A stretch of DNA of 64,000 nt, taken from positions 248,001 through 312,000 of the forward strand of contig NZ_NSJZ01000002.1 of the NCBI RefSeq assembly GCF_002287065.1, in the 5' to 3' direction. Positions 48,815 through 60,624 of the stretch are shown here, piece by piece. A program made the position numbers and the translations under genes. The stretch's first letter is position 1, and the number at the start of each line of letters is the position of its first letter. Origin of the DNA: Paracoccus salipaludis. GTDB lineage: Bacteria; Pseudomonadota; Alphaproteobacteria; Rhodobacterales; Rhodobacteraceae. The notes beneath the pieces are model-generated. The model was not told where the DNA came from. It did no database searches and saw nothing but the letters and a program-made list of their open reading frames with translations.

Positions 48815-50343
48815 TGCGGGTCTGGGTTCCGGTCGATGCCGCCGCCCGGGCGCTGGGCGCGGACGAGGTGGCCGAGGCGGTGCGGCGCGAGATGGGGGTG
48901 GCGCCCACGCGCAACGGTTCTCGCGGGATGATCTGGCTCGAGCCGCTGGTGGAGGTCGAGATCGGCGGGGTGCGGCATGGCTTCGGGCCGGTGGCGCCCG
49001 AGGACGTGCCCGCGATCCTTGCCGAGCTTAAGGGCCACCCGCTGGCGTTGGGGCCGGTGGATGACCTGCCCTGGATGAAGCGGCAGACGCGGCTGACCTT
49101 CGCCCGCGTGGGCGTGATCGACCCGCTGTCGCTGGACGACTACAAGGCGCATGGGGGCCTTGAGGGGCTGAAGGCCGCGCTGGCCGCGCCCGACCGGATT
49201 GTCGCGGAAGTCACGGAATCCGGCCTGCGCGGGCGGGGCGGGGCGGGCTTTCCGACCGGCATCAAATGGGCGACCGTCGCCCGAGCCGCCGCCGACCGGA
49301 AGTATGTCGTCTGCAACGCCGACGAGGGCGACAGCGGCACCTTCGCCGACCGGATGCTGATGGAAGGCGACCCCTTCACCCTGATCGAGGGCATGGCGAT
49401 CGCGGGCATCGCCGTGGGCGCCGCGCAGGGCTATGTCTATATCCGCAGCGAATACCCCGATGCGATCCGCGCCATGCGCGCCGCCATCGACATCGCGCGG
49501 GCGGCGGGGGTGCTTGGCCCGTCGATCCTCGGCTCGGCCCATGCCTTCGACATGGAGGTGCGGGTGGGCGCGGGCGCCTATGTCTGCGGCGAGGAAACCA
49601 GCCTGCTCAACAGCCTGGAAGGCAAGCGCGGCATCGTGCGCGCCAAGCCCCCGATCCCGGCGCTGGAGGGCTTCCTCGGCAAGCCCACGGTCGTCAACAA
49701 CGTGCTGTCGCTGGCCACCGTGCCGTGGATCTTGGCGAACGGGGCCGCGGCTTACGCCGTCCACGGCATCGGCCGGTCGCGCGGGACCATGCCCTTGCAG
49801 ATCGCCGGCAACGTGAAGCACGGCGGGCTGTTCGAGGTCGCCTTCGGCCTTTCGCTGGGCGAGATCGTGGACGGGATCGGCGGCGGCACCGCCTCGGGGC
49901 GGCCCGTGAAGGCGGTGCAGGTCGGCGGCCCGCTGGGCGCCTATTTTCCGCGCGCGCTGTTCGACACGCCCTTCGGCTATGAGGAGTTCGCGGGGAAAGA
50001 GGGCCTTGTCGGCCACGCCGGCATCGTCGTCTTCGACGACACGGCCGACATGCTGTCGCTCGCCCGCTTCGCGATGGAGTTCTGCGCCATCGAGTCCTGC
50101 GGGAAATGCACGCCCTGCCGCATCGGCTCGACGCGCGGGGTGGAAACAATCAACCGGATCGCGGGCGGGGATCTTGAAGCGATCCCGGTCCTTTCCGATC
50201 TTTGCAACACGATGAAATGGGGAAGCCTCTGCGCACTGGGGGGCTTTGCGCCCTATCCGGTCATGTCCGCGCTGACGCATTTCCCCGAGGATTTCACCGG
50301 GCCCTCGGCGGGAACGGGTGTCCGGGTGGAGGCTGCCGAATGA
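48814..50343 (+). CDS. fdsB: NAD-dependent formate dehydrogenase beta subunit
   Basis: The 509-aa product is NuoF-like: an N-terminal ferredoxin/thioredoxin-like segment without the cluster cysteines, an FMN/NADH-binding GRGGAGFPTG motif, and the [4Fe-4S] motif ESCGKCTPCRIGS with a distal cysteine. It takes electrons from FdsA and reduces NAD+. ATG 48814 was taken; GTG 48811 is in-frame just upstream. The stop overlaps fdsA by ATGA. Confidence 0.94.
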   Translation: MRVWVPVDAAARALGADEVAEAVRREMGVAPTRNGSRGMIWLEPLVEVEIGGVRHGFGPVAPEDVPAILAELKGHPLALGPVDDLPWMKRQTRLTFARVGVIDPLSLDDYKAHGGLEGLKAALAAPDRIVAEVTESGLRGRGGAGFPTGIKWATVARAAADRKYVVCNADEGDSGTFADRMLMEGDPFTLIEGMAIAGIAVGAAQGYVYIRSEYPDAIRAMRAAIDIARAAGVLGPSILGSAHAFDMEVRVGAGAYVCGEETSLLNSLEGKRGIVRAKPPIPALEGFLGKPTVVNNVLSLATVPWILANGAAAYAVHGIGRSRGTMPLQIAGNVKHGGLFEVAFGLSLGEIVDGIGGGTASGRPVKAVQVGGPLGAYFPRALFDTPFGYEEFAGKEGLVGHAGIVVFDDTADMLSLARFAMEFCAIESCGKCTPCRIGSTRGVETINRIAGGDLEAIPVLSDLCNTMKWGSLCALGGFAPYPVMSALTHFPEDFTGPSAGTGVRVEAAE

Positions 50344-53219
50344 AGGACTTCATCATTCCTGACGACCGAGACTTCGGCACGCCCGCGTCGCACTCGGACA
50401 TCGCCGTCACGCTGACGGTGGACGGCATCCCCGTCTCGGTCCCTGCGGGGACCAGTGTCATGCGCGCCGCCGCCATCGCCGGGATCACGGTGCCGAAGCT
50501 CTGCGCGACCGACCACCTGACCGCCTTCGGCTCCTGCCGGCTGTGTGTCGTCCAGATCGACGGGATGCGGGGAACGCCCGCCTCCTGCACGACTCCGGTC
50601 GCCGAGGGCATGGTGGTCCGCACCCAGACCGACGAGGTCGCGCGCATCCGGCGCGGGGTGATGGAACTGTATATCTCGGACCACCCGCTCGACTGCCTGA
50701 CCTGCGCGGCCAACGGCGACTGCGAGCTGCAGGACATGGCCGGCGCCGTGGGCCTGCGCGAGGTCCGCTATGAGCCCGGCAAGAACCATTTTCAGCGCCG
50801 CGAGAATGACGAGCCGAATCCGGAATGGCGGGCCAAGGACCATTCCAACCCTTACTTCACCTTCGATCCGGCGAAATGCATCGTCTGCTCGCGCTGCGTG
50901 CGGGCCTGCGAGGAGGTGCAGGGCACCTTCGCGCTGACCATCGACGGGCGAGGCTTCGACAGCCGCGTCAGCGCGGGGATGGCGTCCGACAGCTTCCTCA
51001 GCTCGGACTGCGTGTCCTGCGGCGCCTGCGTGCAGGTCTGCCCGACCGCCACGCTGATCGAGAACAAGGTGATCGAGGTCGGCACGCCCGAGCGCATCGT
51101 CAAGACGACCTGCGCCTATTGCGGCGTCGGCTGTTCCTTCGACGCCCATATGCGCGGCGAGACGGTCGTGAAGATGGTGCCCTCGAAGGACGGCAAGGCC
51201 AACCGCGGGCATTCCTGCGTCAAGGGCCGCTTTGCCTGGGGCTATGCGACCCATGCCGAGCGCATCCTGAACCCGATGATCCGCGAGCATTACACCGACC
51301 CGTGGCGCGTGGTGTCCTGGGAGGAGGCGATCCGCTTCGCCGCCGACCGCCTGCGCGCGGCGCAGGAAAGGCACGGGCGGGATTCGGTCGGGGTCATCAC
51401 CTCGTCGCGCTGCACCAACGAGGAAACCTATCTGGTGCAGAAGCTCGCCCGCGCGGTCTTCGGCAACAACAACACCGACACCTGCGCCCGCGTCTGCCAT
51501 TCGCCCACGGGCTATGGCCTCAAGACCGCCTTCGGCACCTCGGCGGGGACGCATGACTTCGACTCGGTGGAACACACCGACCTCGCGCTGGTGATCGGGG
51601 CGAATCCGACCGAAGGGCACCCGGTCTTCGGCTCGCGCCTGCGCCGCCGTCTGCGGGAAGGGGCGGGGCTGATCGTGATCGACCCGCGCCACATCGACCT
51701 GCTGGACAGCGTCCACCGGAACGACGCGATCCACCTGCCGCTGCTGCCCGGCACCAATGTCGCCGTGCTGACCGCGATGGCCCATGTGATCGCGGCCGAA
51801 GGCCTTTACGACGAGGCCTATATCCGCGAGCGCTGCGACTGGGACGAGTTCCTGGAATACCGCGACTTCCTGCTGGACCCCCGCCATTCGCCCGAGGAGG
51901 TCGAGCGGCAGAGCCACGTCCCCGCCGACCTGATCCGGCAGGCGGCCCGCGCCTATGCGAAAGCGCCGCGTGCCTCGATCTATTACGGGCTGGGCGTGAC
52001 GGAACATTCGCAGGGGTCCACGACCGTCATGGCGATCGCCAACCTTGCGATGATGACAGGCAACATCGGCAAGCCCGGCACCGGGGTGAACCCGCTGCGC
52101 GGCCAGAACAACGTGCAGGGATCGTGCGACATGGGGTCCTTCCCGCACGAGTTCCCCGGCTATCGCCATGTGACCGACATCGAGACGCGCAAGCTCTACG
52201 AGCAGGCCTGGGGCGTGCCGCTGTCGGACGAACCCGGCCTGCGCATCCCCAACATGTTCGACGCGGCGACGCAGGGGCGCTTCAAGGGCCTGTATTGCCA
52301 GGGCGAGGACGTGCTGCAGTCCGACCCCGACACCAGCCATGTCCAGTCGGCGCTGGCGAACCTCGATATCCTGATCGTCCACGACCTGTTCCTGAACGAG
52401 ACCTCGAACTACGCCCATGTCTTCCTGCCGGGGTCGAGCTTCCTGGAAAAGGACGGGACCTTCACCAACGCGGAACGCCGGATCAACATGGTCCGCCGCG
52501 CCATGACCCCCCTGAACGGCCATGCCGACTGGGAGATCACGGTGATGCTGGCGAATGCGCTGGGCGCGGGCTGGGACTATGGCCATCCGTCCGAGATCAT
52601 GGACGAGATCGCGCTGACCACGCCCAGCTTCTCGGGCGTCAGCTACGCCCTTCTGGACCGCGAGCAGTCGGTCCAGTGGCCCTGCAACGAAAAGGCTCCG
52701 CTGGGCACGCCCGTGATGCACATCGACGGCTTCGTGCGCGGCAAGGGCAAGTTCATCAACACCGAATACGTACCCTCAGAGGAACGCACCGGCGGGCGCT
52801 TCCCGCTGCTGCTGACCACCGGGCGGACGCTGACGCAGTACAACGTCGGGGCCCAGACCCGGCGCACCGACAACACCGTCTGGCATCCCGAGGACGTGCT
52901 GGAGATCCATCCCCATGACGCCGAGCAGCGCGGCATCCGCGAGGGCGACTATGTGCGCGTGGCCAGCCGCGCGGGCGACACGACGATCCGCGCGAAGATC
53001 ACGGAACGGGTCGCACCGGGTGTCGTCTACACGACCTTCCACCACCCGACGACGCAGGCCAATGTGGTGACAACTGACAATTCGGACTGGGCCACCAACT
53101 GCCCCGAGTTCAAGGTGACGGCGGTGCAGGTCAGCCCCTCGAACGGGCCCTCGGAATGGCAGGAGCAGTACCGCAGCCATTCCGAGCTTTCGCGCCGCAT
53201 CCTGCCGGCCGCGGAATGA
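50340..53219 (+). CDS. fdsA: NAD-dependent formate dehydrogenase alpha (catalytic) subunit
   Basis: The 959-aa product has an N-terminal [2Fe-2S]/[4Fe-4S] ferredoxin region (CRLCVVQID, CLTCAANGDCELQ, CIVCSRCVRACEE, CVSCGACVQVCP), a [4Fe-4S] motif CAYCGVGC-SF, then the bis-MGD molybdopterin domain. The Mo-ligand is the cysteine in ARVCHSPTG, not selenocysteine. It oxidises formate to CO2. ATG 50340 is in a 4-base overlap with fdsB; the long upstream frame was rejected. FdhD follows by ATGA overlap. Confidence 0.95.
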   Translation: MKDFIIPDDRDFGTPASHSDIAVTLTVDGIPVSVPAGTSVMRAAAIAGITVPKLCATDHLTAFGSCRLCVVQIDGMRGTPASCTTPVAEGMVVRTQTDEVARIRRGVMELYISDHPLDCLTCAANGDCELQDMAGAVGLREVRYEPGKNHFQRRENDEPNPEWRAKDHSNPYFTFDPAKCIVCSRCVRACEEVQGTFALTIDGRGFDSRVSAGMASDSFLSSDCVSCGACVQVCPTATLIENKVIEVGTPERIVKTTCAYCGVGCSFDAHMRGETVVKMVPSKDGKANRGHSCVKGRFAWGYATHAERILNPMIREHYTDPWRVVSWEEAIRFAADRLRAAQERHGRDSVGVITSSRCTNEETYLVQKLARAVFGNNNTDTCARVCHSPTGYGLKTAFGTSAGTHDFDSVEHTDLALVIGANPTEGHPVFGSRLRRRLREGAGLIVIDPRHIDLLDSVHRNDAIHLPLLPGTNVAVLTAMAHVIAAEGLYDEAYIRERCDWDEFLEYRDFLLDPRHSPEEVERQSHVPADLIRQAARAYAKAPRASIYYGLGVTEHSQGSTTVMAIANLAMMTGNIGKPGTGVNPLRGQNNVQGSCDMGSFPHEFPGYRHVTDIETRKLYEQAWGVPLSDEPGLRIPNMFDAATQGRFKGLYCQGEDVLQSDPDTSHVQSALANLDILIVHDLFLNETSNYAHVFLPGSSFLEKDGTFTNAERRINMVRRAMTPLNGHADWEITVMLANALGAGWDYGHPSEIMDEIALTTPSFSGVSYALLDREQSVQWPCNEKAPLGTPVMHIDGFVRGKGKFINTEYVPSEERTGGRFPLLLTTGRTLTQYNVGAQTRRTDNTVWHPEDVLEIHPHDAEQRGIREGDYVRVASRAGDTTIRAKITERVAPGVVYTTFHHPTTQANVVTTDNSDWATNCPEFKVTAVQVSPSNGPSEWQEQYRSHSELSRRILPAAE

Positions 53220-54169
53220 ACAGGGGCGCCTTGGCAACGCAGGGGCAAAAGCCCTTGCGGGATTCGGATGCGATGCCGCCGGGTGAGGCAACGCCGTCCC
53301 CGGACGGCACGGCGGCTGCATCCGAGGACGCGGGGCCGCGCGGGGAAATCCCCCGCGCGGCCGACCCCGTCACCGTGCCTCGCCGCTGGTCGGGCAGCGG
53401 ATGGGTGCAGGCCGACGCACCTGCCGCGCCGGAAGAAGCCGCGGTCGCCATCGTCATCGACGGCACCAGCCAGGCGGTCCTGATGGCGACCCCGCACGAC
53501 CTGGCCGACTTCGCGCTGGGCTTTGCCCTGACCGAGGGGCTGATCGCCTCGCCCGCCGACGTGACCGACCGCGAGATCGCCCAGGTCCGTCCGCCCGCGC
53601 AACTGCCGGGCGTCCCCGCCTATGAGGCGCGGCTGTGGCTGCGCCCCGGCCTCGCCTCGGGTCTGGCCGAGCGGCGGCGCAGCATGGTCGGTCCCGTGGG
53701 CTGCGGCCTTTGCGGCGTGGACAGCATCGCGGCGGCCCTGCCGCAGGTGGTGCGGGTGGCCGAGGGCGCGCGCTTCTCGCCGCAGGATGTCGGCCGCGCG
53801 ATGCAGGCCCTGTCCGAAGGCCAGCGCCGCTGGCGCGAGACGCCCGCGATCCATGCGGCGGGCTTCTGGTCGCCCGAAGGCGCCACCGTGCGCGAGGACG
53901 TGGGGCGCCACAATGCGCTCGACAAGCTCGCCGGGGCGCTGGCGGACCGGGGCGTTGACGCAAGGGCAGGGGCCATCGTCATGTCCTCGCGCCTGTCCGT
54001 CGACCTTGTGCAGAAGACCGCGCGCATCGGCGCCCCGGTGCTGATCGGCGCCAGCACCCCCACGCGGCTGGCCATCGCCTGGGCCGAGGCGGCGGGCATC
54101 ACCCTGATCGGCCGGGCGCGGGGCGACGCCTTCGACCTTTACACCCATCCCCAGCGCATGAAGGGCTGA
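53216..54169 (+). CDS. fdhD: Formate dehydrogenase accessory sulfurtransferase FdhD
   Basis: The 317-aa product transfers sulfur to the molybdenum cofactor of FdsA, needed for activity. The catalytic cysteine pair is in PVGCGLCGVDS, and the MSSRLSVDLVQKTARIGAPVL region binds the cofactor. An extra Pro/Asp-rich N-terminal stretch of about 60 residues is present. Also called fdsC by position. Overlaps fdsA by 4 bases. Confidence 0.94.
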   Translation: MNRGALATQGQKPLRDSDAMPPGEATPSPDGTAAASEDAGPRGEIPRAADPVTVPRRWSGSGWVQADAPAAPEEAAVAIVIDGTSQAVLMATPHDLADFALGFALTEGLIASPADVTDREIAQVRPPAQLPGVPAYEARLWLRPGLASGLAERRRSMVGPVGCGLCGVDSIAAALPQVVRVAEGARFSPQDVGRAMQALSEGQRRWRETPAIHAAGFWSPEGATVREDVGRHNALDKLAGALADRGVDARAGAIVMSSRLSVDLVQKTARIGAPVLIGASTPTRLAIAWAEAAGITLIGRARGDAFDLYTHPQRMKG

Positions 54170-54173
54170 CGCG

Positions 54174-54452
54174 TTGTCCGAAGTCTCCGAGCACACGCCG
54201 CATGAGAAGCTGATCCGCATGGCGAACCAGATCGCCACCTTCTTCCGCAGCCAGCCGGGCCAGCCCGAGATTGCCGTGGCAGGCCACATCAACGACTTCT
54301 GGACCTACCGGATGCGGATGGACCTGCTGGCCGCCCTGCGCGCGGGCGAGGCGGTGGACCCCATCGTCCGCGCCACCGCCCCCCATATCCGCCTGCCGCA
54401 CGAGACGACCGAGGGCGTGAAGCCGGTCGATCCGCTGTCGCATCAGGAATAG
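54174..54452 (+). CDS. fdsD: NAD-dependent formate dehydrogenase delta subunit
   Basis: A 92-aa helical protein (HEKLIRMANQIATFFRSQPG, AGHINDFWTYRMRM) that stabilises the Fds complex or helps maturation. The only workable start is TTG 54174, 4 bases after the FdhD stop. The next in-frame start, ATG 54219, lies inside the conserved N-terminal helix. Last gene of the operon. Confidence 0.9.
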   Translation: MSEVSEHTPHEKLIRMANQIATFFRSQPGQPEIAVAGHINDFWTYRMRMDLLAALRAGEAVDPIVRATAPHIRLPHETTEGVKPVDPLSHQE

Positions 54453-54602
54453 GGGCCGGGTCCGACCGCAAGGCCGGGCGGCCGGGGCCGCGTGAAGACC
54501 TGTCGTTCCCCGCAGAAATGGCCCGCCTGCATCCAGCGGCGCGGCGCCTGTTCCCCGGCGCGTGAAGGCGCCGCATGAACGCGGCCCCAGCCTCGCGCGG
54601 TT

Positions 54603-55307
54603 TCACTCGGCCGAGGCGAAGCGGTAGCCGATGCCCGGTTCGGTGAAGATCATCCTCGGCGCCGCCGCGTCGTCGCCGAGCTTTTCGCGCAGGTGGCCGA
54701 CGGCGATGCGCAGGTAATGGCTGTCGCCCAGATGCGCGGGGCCCCAGACGGTCCGCAACAGTTCGTGGTGCGTCAGCAGCCGGCCCGCGTTGCGCGCCAG
54801 AAGCGCCAGCACGTCGAACTCCTTCCGGGTCAGGCGCACGGGCATCCCGGCCATCGTCACCGTGCGGGCGGCCAGGTCGATGCTCAGCCCGCCATTGGTC
54901 AGCACAAGCGGGACCTTCTCGGCGCTGCGGCGGCGGGCCAGGGCGCGCAGGCGGGCGAGAAGCTCGGCGGGGGCGAAGGGCTTGGTGACGTAGTCGTCGG
55001 CCCCGGCGTCCAGCGCGGCGACGATCTCGGCCTCGGCCGAGCGCACCGAGACGACCACGATCGGCACGTCGGACCATTCGCGGATGGCGGCGATCACCGC
55101 CTTGCCGTCCATGTCGGGAAGGCCGAGGTCCAGCACCACGGCCGACGGGGCGCCGGTCGCGGCGCGCTCGATCCCCTCGCGCCCGCGCGCCGCCTCGTCC
55201 ATGACATGGCCCGCGCCTTCCAGCACGATGCGCAGGAAGCGCCTGATCGGGGCCTCGTCCTCGATCACCAGCAGGCGAAGGGGCGCGGAAGGGTCAGGCA
55301 TCGGCAT
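54603..55307 (-). CDS. kdpE: KdpE response regulator
   Basis: A 234-aa OmpR-family regulator: phosphoacceptor D60 in VVLDLGLPDMDG, receiver switch lysine in VTKPF, and a winged-helix C-terminal domain (LTRKEFDVLALLARNAGRLLTH split across). It activates kdpFABC under low K+ or turgor stress. Its start overlaps the kdpD end by 14 bases, so they are coupled. No strong terminator was identified in the 150-base gap before fdsD. Confidence 0.96.
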   Translation of the reverse strand: MPMPDPSAPLRLLVIEDEAPIRRFLRIVLEGAGHVMDEAARGREGIERAATGAPSAVVLDLGLPDMDGKAVIAAIREWSDVPIVVVSVRSAEAEIVAALDAGADDYVTKPFAPAELLARLRALARRRSAEKVPLVLTNGGLSIDLAARTVTMAGMPVRLTRKEFDVLALLARNAGRLLTHHELLRTVWGPAHLGDSHYLRIAVGHLREKLGDDAAAPRMIFTEPGIGYRFASAE

Positions 55308-58002
55308 CCTCGGGTGCGGCGGGAAGGATCATGCGGATCGCCGCGCCGCGCCCGCCGGGCGGGTCGATGGCGGCGACGCTGCCTTCGTTGGCTTCCACCA
55401 TGCCCTTGACGATGGCAAGGCCAAGCCCGGTGCCCGCCGGATGCCCGTCCCCCTGCACGGCACGGTGGAAGATGTCGAACACCCGGCCGCGCTCCGTCTC
55501 GGGGATGCCGGGCCCCTCGTCGGCCACGGTCAGCGCCACGCCCGCGGGGACCGGCTCGGCCATGACGCGGATGGCGCTGCCCTCGGGGGCGTATTTCGTG
55601 GCATTCTCAAGCAGGTTGACAAGGGCCTGGCCGATCAGCACCGGGTCGGCGAAGACGGGCGGCGTGCCCGGTGCGACCTCGGCCGTCACGCGGAAGGGGG
55701 CCAGCACGCGCGACAGGTCGGCACGCGCCCGGCCGATCAGCTCGGCCACCTCGACCGTCCCGCGCCGCGGCACCAGCGCGCCATGCCCGAGGCGGGTCAT
55801 GTTGAGCAGGTTGCCCACGAAGCGGTCGAGCCGGCGCGCCTCGTCCAGCGCCTCGGCGACCAGCTCGCGGTTCTGCGCCGGCGCCAGCGTGCCGTCCGCC
55901 ACCGCCGATAGTGCGCCGATCACCGTCACAAGCGGCGTGCGCAGGTCGTGGCTGACGCTGTTGAGCAGGGCCGCGCGCAGCTTTTCCGTTTCGGACACCA
56001 GCCGCGCCCGTTCCAGGTCGCTTTCGACGGCGATGCGTTCCACCGCGACGGCGATCTGGTCCTCGACCGCGGCCAGCAGGCGGCGCGTCTCGGGGTCGAG
56101 CCGCCGCGAGGGATCGAGGAAGCGCAGCCCCACCGCGCCCATCGGCGCGCCCTGCGTGGCCAGCGGAAGGAACATCCAGTCCGCCGCGGGCAGCGTGTCG
56201 GTGTCCCGCCCGGCCGGCCGGTTCTTCTGATAGGCCCAGAGCGCGGCGGCCTGCGAATGGGGATCGAGGCTTTCCTCGATGGCGGGAAAGCCCTGCACCT
56301 GCTCGAGCGCGCCGCCCAGGCCCGGCATCAGGATCAGCGAATGGCATTCCAGCGTGTGCGCGATATGGGCGGCGGCGGCCCACAGGACGTCGTCCGTCGC
56401 CGTGGCCGAGGCGATCTTGCGGGCAAAGTCGTAAAGCGTCTCGGTCCGTGCCTGGGTGGCGCGCATGAACTCGACCTGCCGCTTGAGCCGGCCCGCAAGG
56501 CTTCCGGTGAACAGCGCCGAGACGGTGAAGACCATCAGCGCCACAAAGGACTCCTCGGCCGCCACGCGCAGCGAGAAGAAGGGCTCGGTGAAGAAATAGT
56601 TGTAGGCGAGAAAACCGAGGATGCTGGCCGCGATCGCCCCGGCGGTCCCCAGGCGCATCGCCACGGCCAGCACGCCGACCAGGTAGATCACCGCCAGCGA
56701 GGCGACCGGCAGGATGTGCCACAAGGGCCAGGCGATCAGCGTGGCCACGGCGGTGGCCAGGGCGGAATGGGCAAGGACGCGGACCCAGGCACGGGTTCTT
56801 GCCCGCGGCCGGCGGGCGGGCGGCACGGGGGCGGGCGCGTGCCCGTTGGTGGCGGGATCGAGAATGGTGACCTCGAACCCCTCGGCCCGGGATAGCAGCC
56901 GCTGGGAGGGCGTCGGGCGGACCAGTGCGGCAAGCCGCGTCCTCCATCCGCCGGGTGCGGCGCGCCCGAGGATCAGCCGCGTGACGTTCAACTGCCGCGC
57001 GGCTTCTAGGAAGGCATCGGCCACGTCGCCTTCGGACCGCAGGGTGCGGGTGTCGGCGCCCAGACGCTCGGCCAGTTGCAGCGCGTCGGTCATGGCCCCC
57101 GCGGCGGAAGGGCCGCGCGCCTCGACCGCCGGGGTCACGACCATCGCCACGACCCATGGGATGCGGGCACGGTCGGTCATCCGGCGCCCGGCCCGGACCA
57201 GCCCCTTGGCCGTCGCCGGATCGTCGAGGCAGACCATCAGCCTGTCCTGCGAGGCCGCCTGCCCCGTGCCCCGCCGCAGCGCCAGCATCTCGGCATCGAC
57301 GCGGCTGGCCGCGGTGCGCAGGGCCAATTCCCGCAGCGCGGTCAGGTTGGGCCGGGAAAAGAAGTTGCCGAGCGCGCGTCCCGCCTCGGCGGGCATGTAG
57401 ACCTTGCCCTCGCGCATCCGCTGGATCAGGTCCTCGGGCGGAAGGTCGATCAGCTTGATCTCGCCGGCCATCTGCAGGACCGTGTCGGGCACCGTTTCCT
57501 GCACCCGCACCCCGGTGATCCGCGCGACGAGGTCGTTGAGGCTTTCGATATGCTGGATGTTCAGCGTCGAATAAACGTCGATGCCCGCGGCCAGCACCTC
57601 CTCGACGTCCTGCCAGCGTTTGGGGTGGCGGCTGCCGGGCACGTTGGTATGCGCCAGCTCGTCGATCAGCGCGAGCTGCGGGCGGCGGGCGAGCAGCGCG
57701 TCCAGGTCCATCTCGGCCAGCTGTCGCCCGCGATAGGTGATGATGCGGCGGGGGATCTGGACGAGATGCGCCAGAAGCGCCGCGGTTTCCTGCCGGCCGT
57801 GGGTTTCGGCCAGCGCCACCACGACGTCGGTCCCGGCGCGGGCGCGGGCGGCGGCCTCCTCCAGCATGGCATAGGTCTTGCCGACACCCGGCGAGGCGCC
57901 CAGGAAGATCTTGAGCCGTCCGCGCCCCGGCACGGCGCCGCCGGCTTCGGCCTTGGCCTCGGCCAGGAAACGCTCGGGGTCGGGGCGCGCGTCGTCGGTC
58001 AT
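55294..58002 (-). CDS. kdpD: KdpD sensor histidine kinase
   Basis: The 902-aa membrane sensor has, in order: the N-terminal KdpD ATP-binding domain (GASPGVGKTYAMLEEA), a universal stress protein-type domain, four transmembrane helices (residues 405-510, DUF4118), a GAF-like region, the HisKA domain with NSVSHDLRTPLVTVIG, and the HATPase domain (DEGPGIPETERG, GTGLGLAIVKGM). It senses K+ supply and phosphorylates KdpE. Starts 9 bases after kdpC. Confidence 0.96.
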   Translation of the reverse strand: MTDDARPDPERFLAEAKAEAGGAVPGRGRLKIFLGASPGVGKTYAMLEEAAARARAGTDVVVALAETHGRQETAALLAHLVQIPRRIITYRGRQLAEMDLDALLARRPQLALIDELAHTNVPGSRHPKRWQDVEEVLAAGIDVYSTLNIQHIESLNDLVARITGVRVQETVPDTVLQMAGEIKLIDLPPEDLIQRMREGKVYMPAEAGRALGNFFSRPNLTALRELALRTAASRVDAEMLALRRGTGQAASQDRLMVCLDDPATAKGLVRAGRRMTDRARIPWVVAMVVTPAVEARGPSAAGAMTDALQLAERLGADTRTLRSEGDVADAFLEAARQLNVTRLILGRAAPGGWRTRLAALVRPTPSQRLLSRAEGFEVTILDPATNGHAPAPVPPARRPRARTRAWVRVLAHSALATAVATLIAWPLWHILPVASLAVIYLVGVLAVAMRLGTAGAIAASILGFLAYNYFFTEPFFSLRVAAEESFVALMVFTVSALFTGSLAGRLKRQVEFMRATQARTETLYDFARKIASATATDDVLWAAAAHIAHTLECHSLILMPGLGGALEQVQGFPAIEESLDPHSQAAALWAYQKNRPAGRDTDTLPAADWMFLPLATQGAPMGAVGLRFLDPSRRLDPETRRLLAAVEDQIAVAVERIAVESDLERARLVSETEKLRAALLNSVSHDLRTPLVTVIGALSAVADGTLAPAQNRELVAEALDEARRLDRFVGNLLNMTRLGHGALVPRRGTVEVAELIGRARADLSRVLAPFRVTAEVAPGTPPVFADPVLIGQALVNLLENATKYAPEGSAIRVMAEPVPAGVALTVADEGPGIPETERGRVFDIFHRAVQGDGHPAGTGLGLAIVKGMVEANEGSVAAIDPPGGRGAAIRMILPAAPEDADA

Positions 58003-58011
58003 GGGTGCCGT

Positions 58012-58566
58012 TTAGCCTCCCGCGGCGTCCAGCGCGAGATTGGCGCCAAGAACGTTCACGATCGGCTCGCCCACAAAGCCGAAGGCCGGGCCGGTCGCCG
58101 CCCCCAGGATCGCGCCCTGGACGGCCGCGCCGGGAACGCCCCGCGCGGCGGCGATGCGGTCCACCTGCCGCAGGGCCGCATCCAGGGTGATGTGCGGGTC
58201 AAGCCCCGACCCCGAGGCGGTCGCCATTCCCGAGGGCACCGGCGCGGGGCCCTGGCCCGCCGCGCGGTCCCTGACCTGCGCCAGCAGCGCGGCCGAGGAC
58301 GGGCCCAGGTTCGAGCCGGTCGATGCCCCCGCGTTGTAGGCGGGGTCGGTCGCCGTGGGCCGCGAGTGGAGGTACTCGGGCCGGGTGAAGGACTGCCCGA
58401 TCAGGGCCGAGCCGACGACCGTGCCGTTGCGCTCGACCAGCGAGCCGTCGGCCTGCCCGGGCATCGCCACCTGGGCGACCCCGGTCATCGCCAGGGGATA
58501 GCCGAGCCCCAGCAGGACCGTGAAGGCACCGGTCATCACCAGCGCGGGGCGGAGTTGCGAGATCAT
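58012..58566 (-). CDS. kdpC: Potassium-transporting ATPase subunit C
   Basis: The 184-aa subunit has one N-terminal transmembrane helix and a periplasmic domain with the family SGSGLDPHITLDAALRQVDRIA motif (split as SGSGLDPHIT). It assists K+ entry with KdpA. Starts 9 bases after kdpB. Confidence 0.94.
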   Translation of the reverse strand: MISQLRPALVMTGAFTVLLGLGYPLAMTGVAQVAMPGQADGSLVERNGTVVGSALIGQSFTRPEYLHSRPTATDPAYNAGASTGSNLGPSSAALLAQVRDRAAGQGPAPVPSGMATASGSGLDPHITLDAALRQVDRIAAARGVPGAAVQGAILGAATGPAFGFVGEPIVNVLGANLALDAAGG

Positions 58567-58575
58567 GGCGTCACC

Positions 58576-60615
<2,040 letters not shown>

Positions 60616-60624
60616 GATGGGGCC

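Noticed and set aside
54541-54574. Hairpin GCGGCGCC/GGCGCCGC between fdsD and kdpE as a terminator.
   Set aside because: The loop is 18 bases and there is no T-tract; other GC-rich pairings are equally likely.
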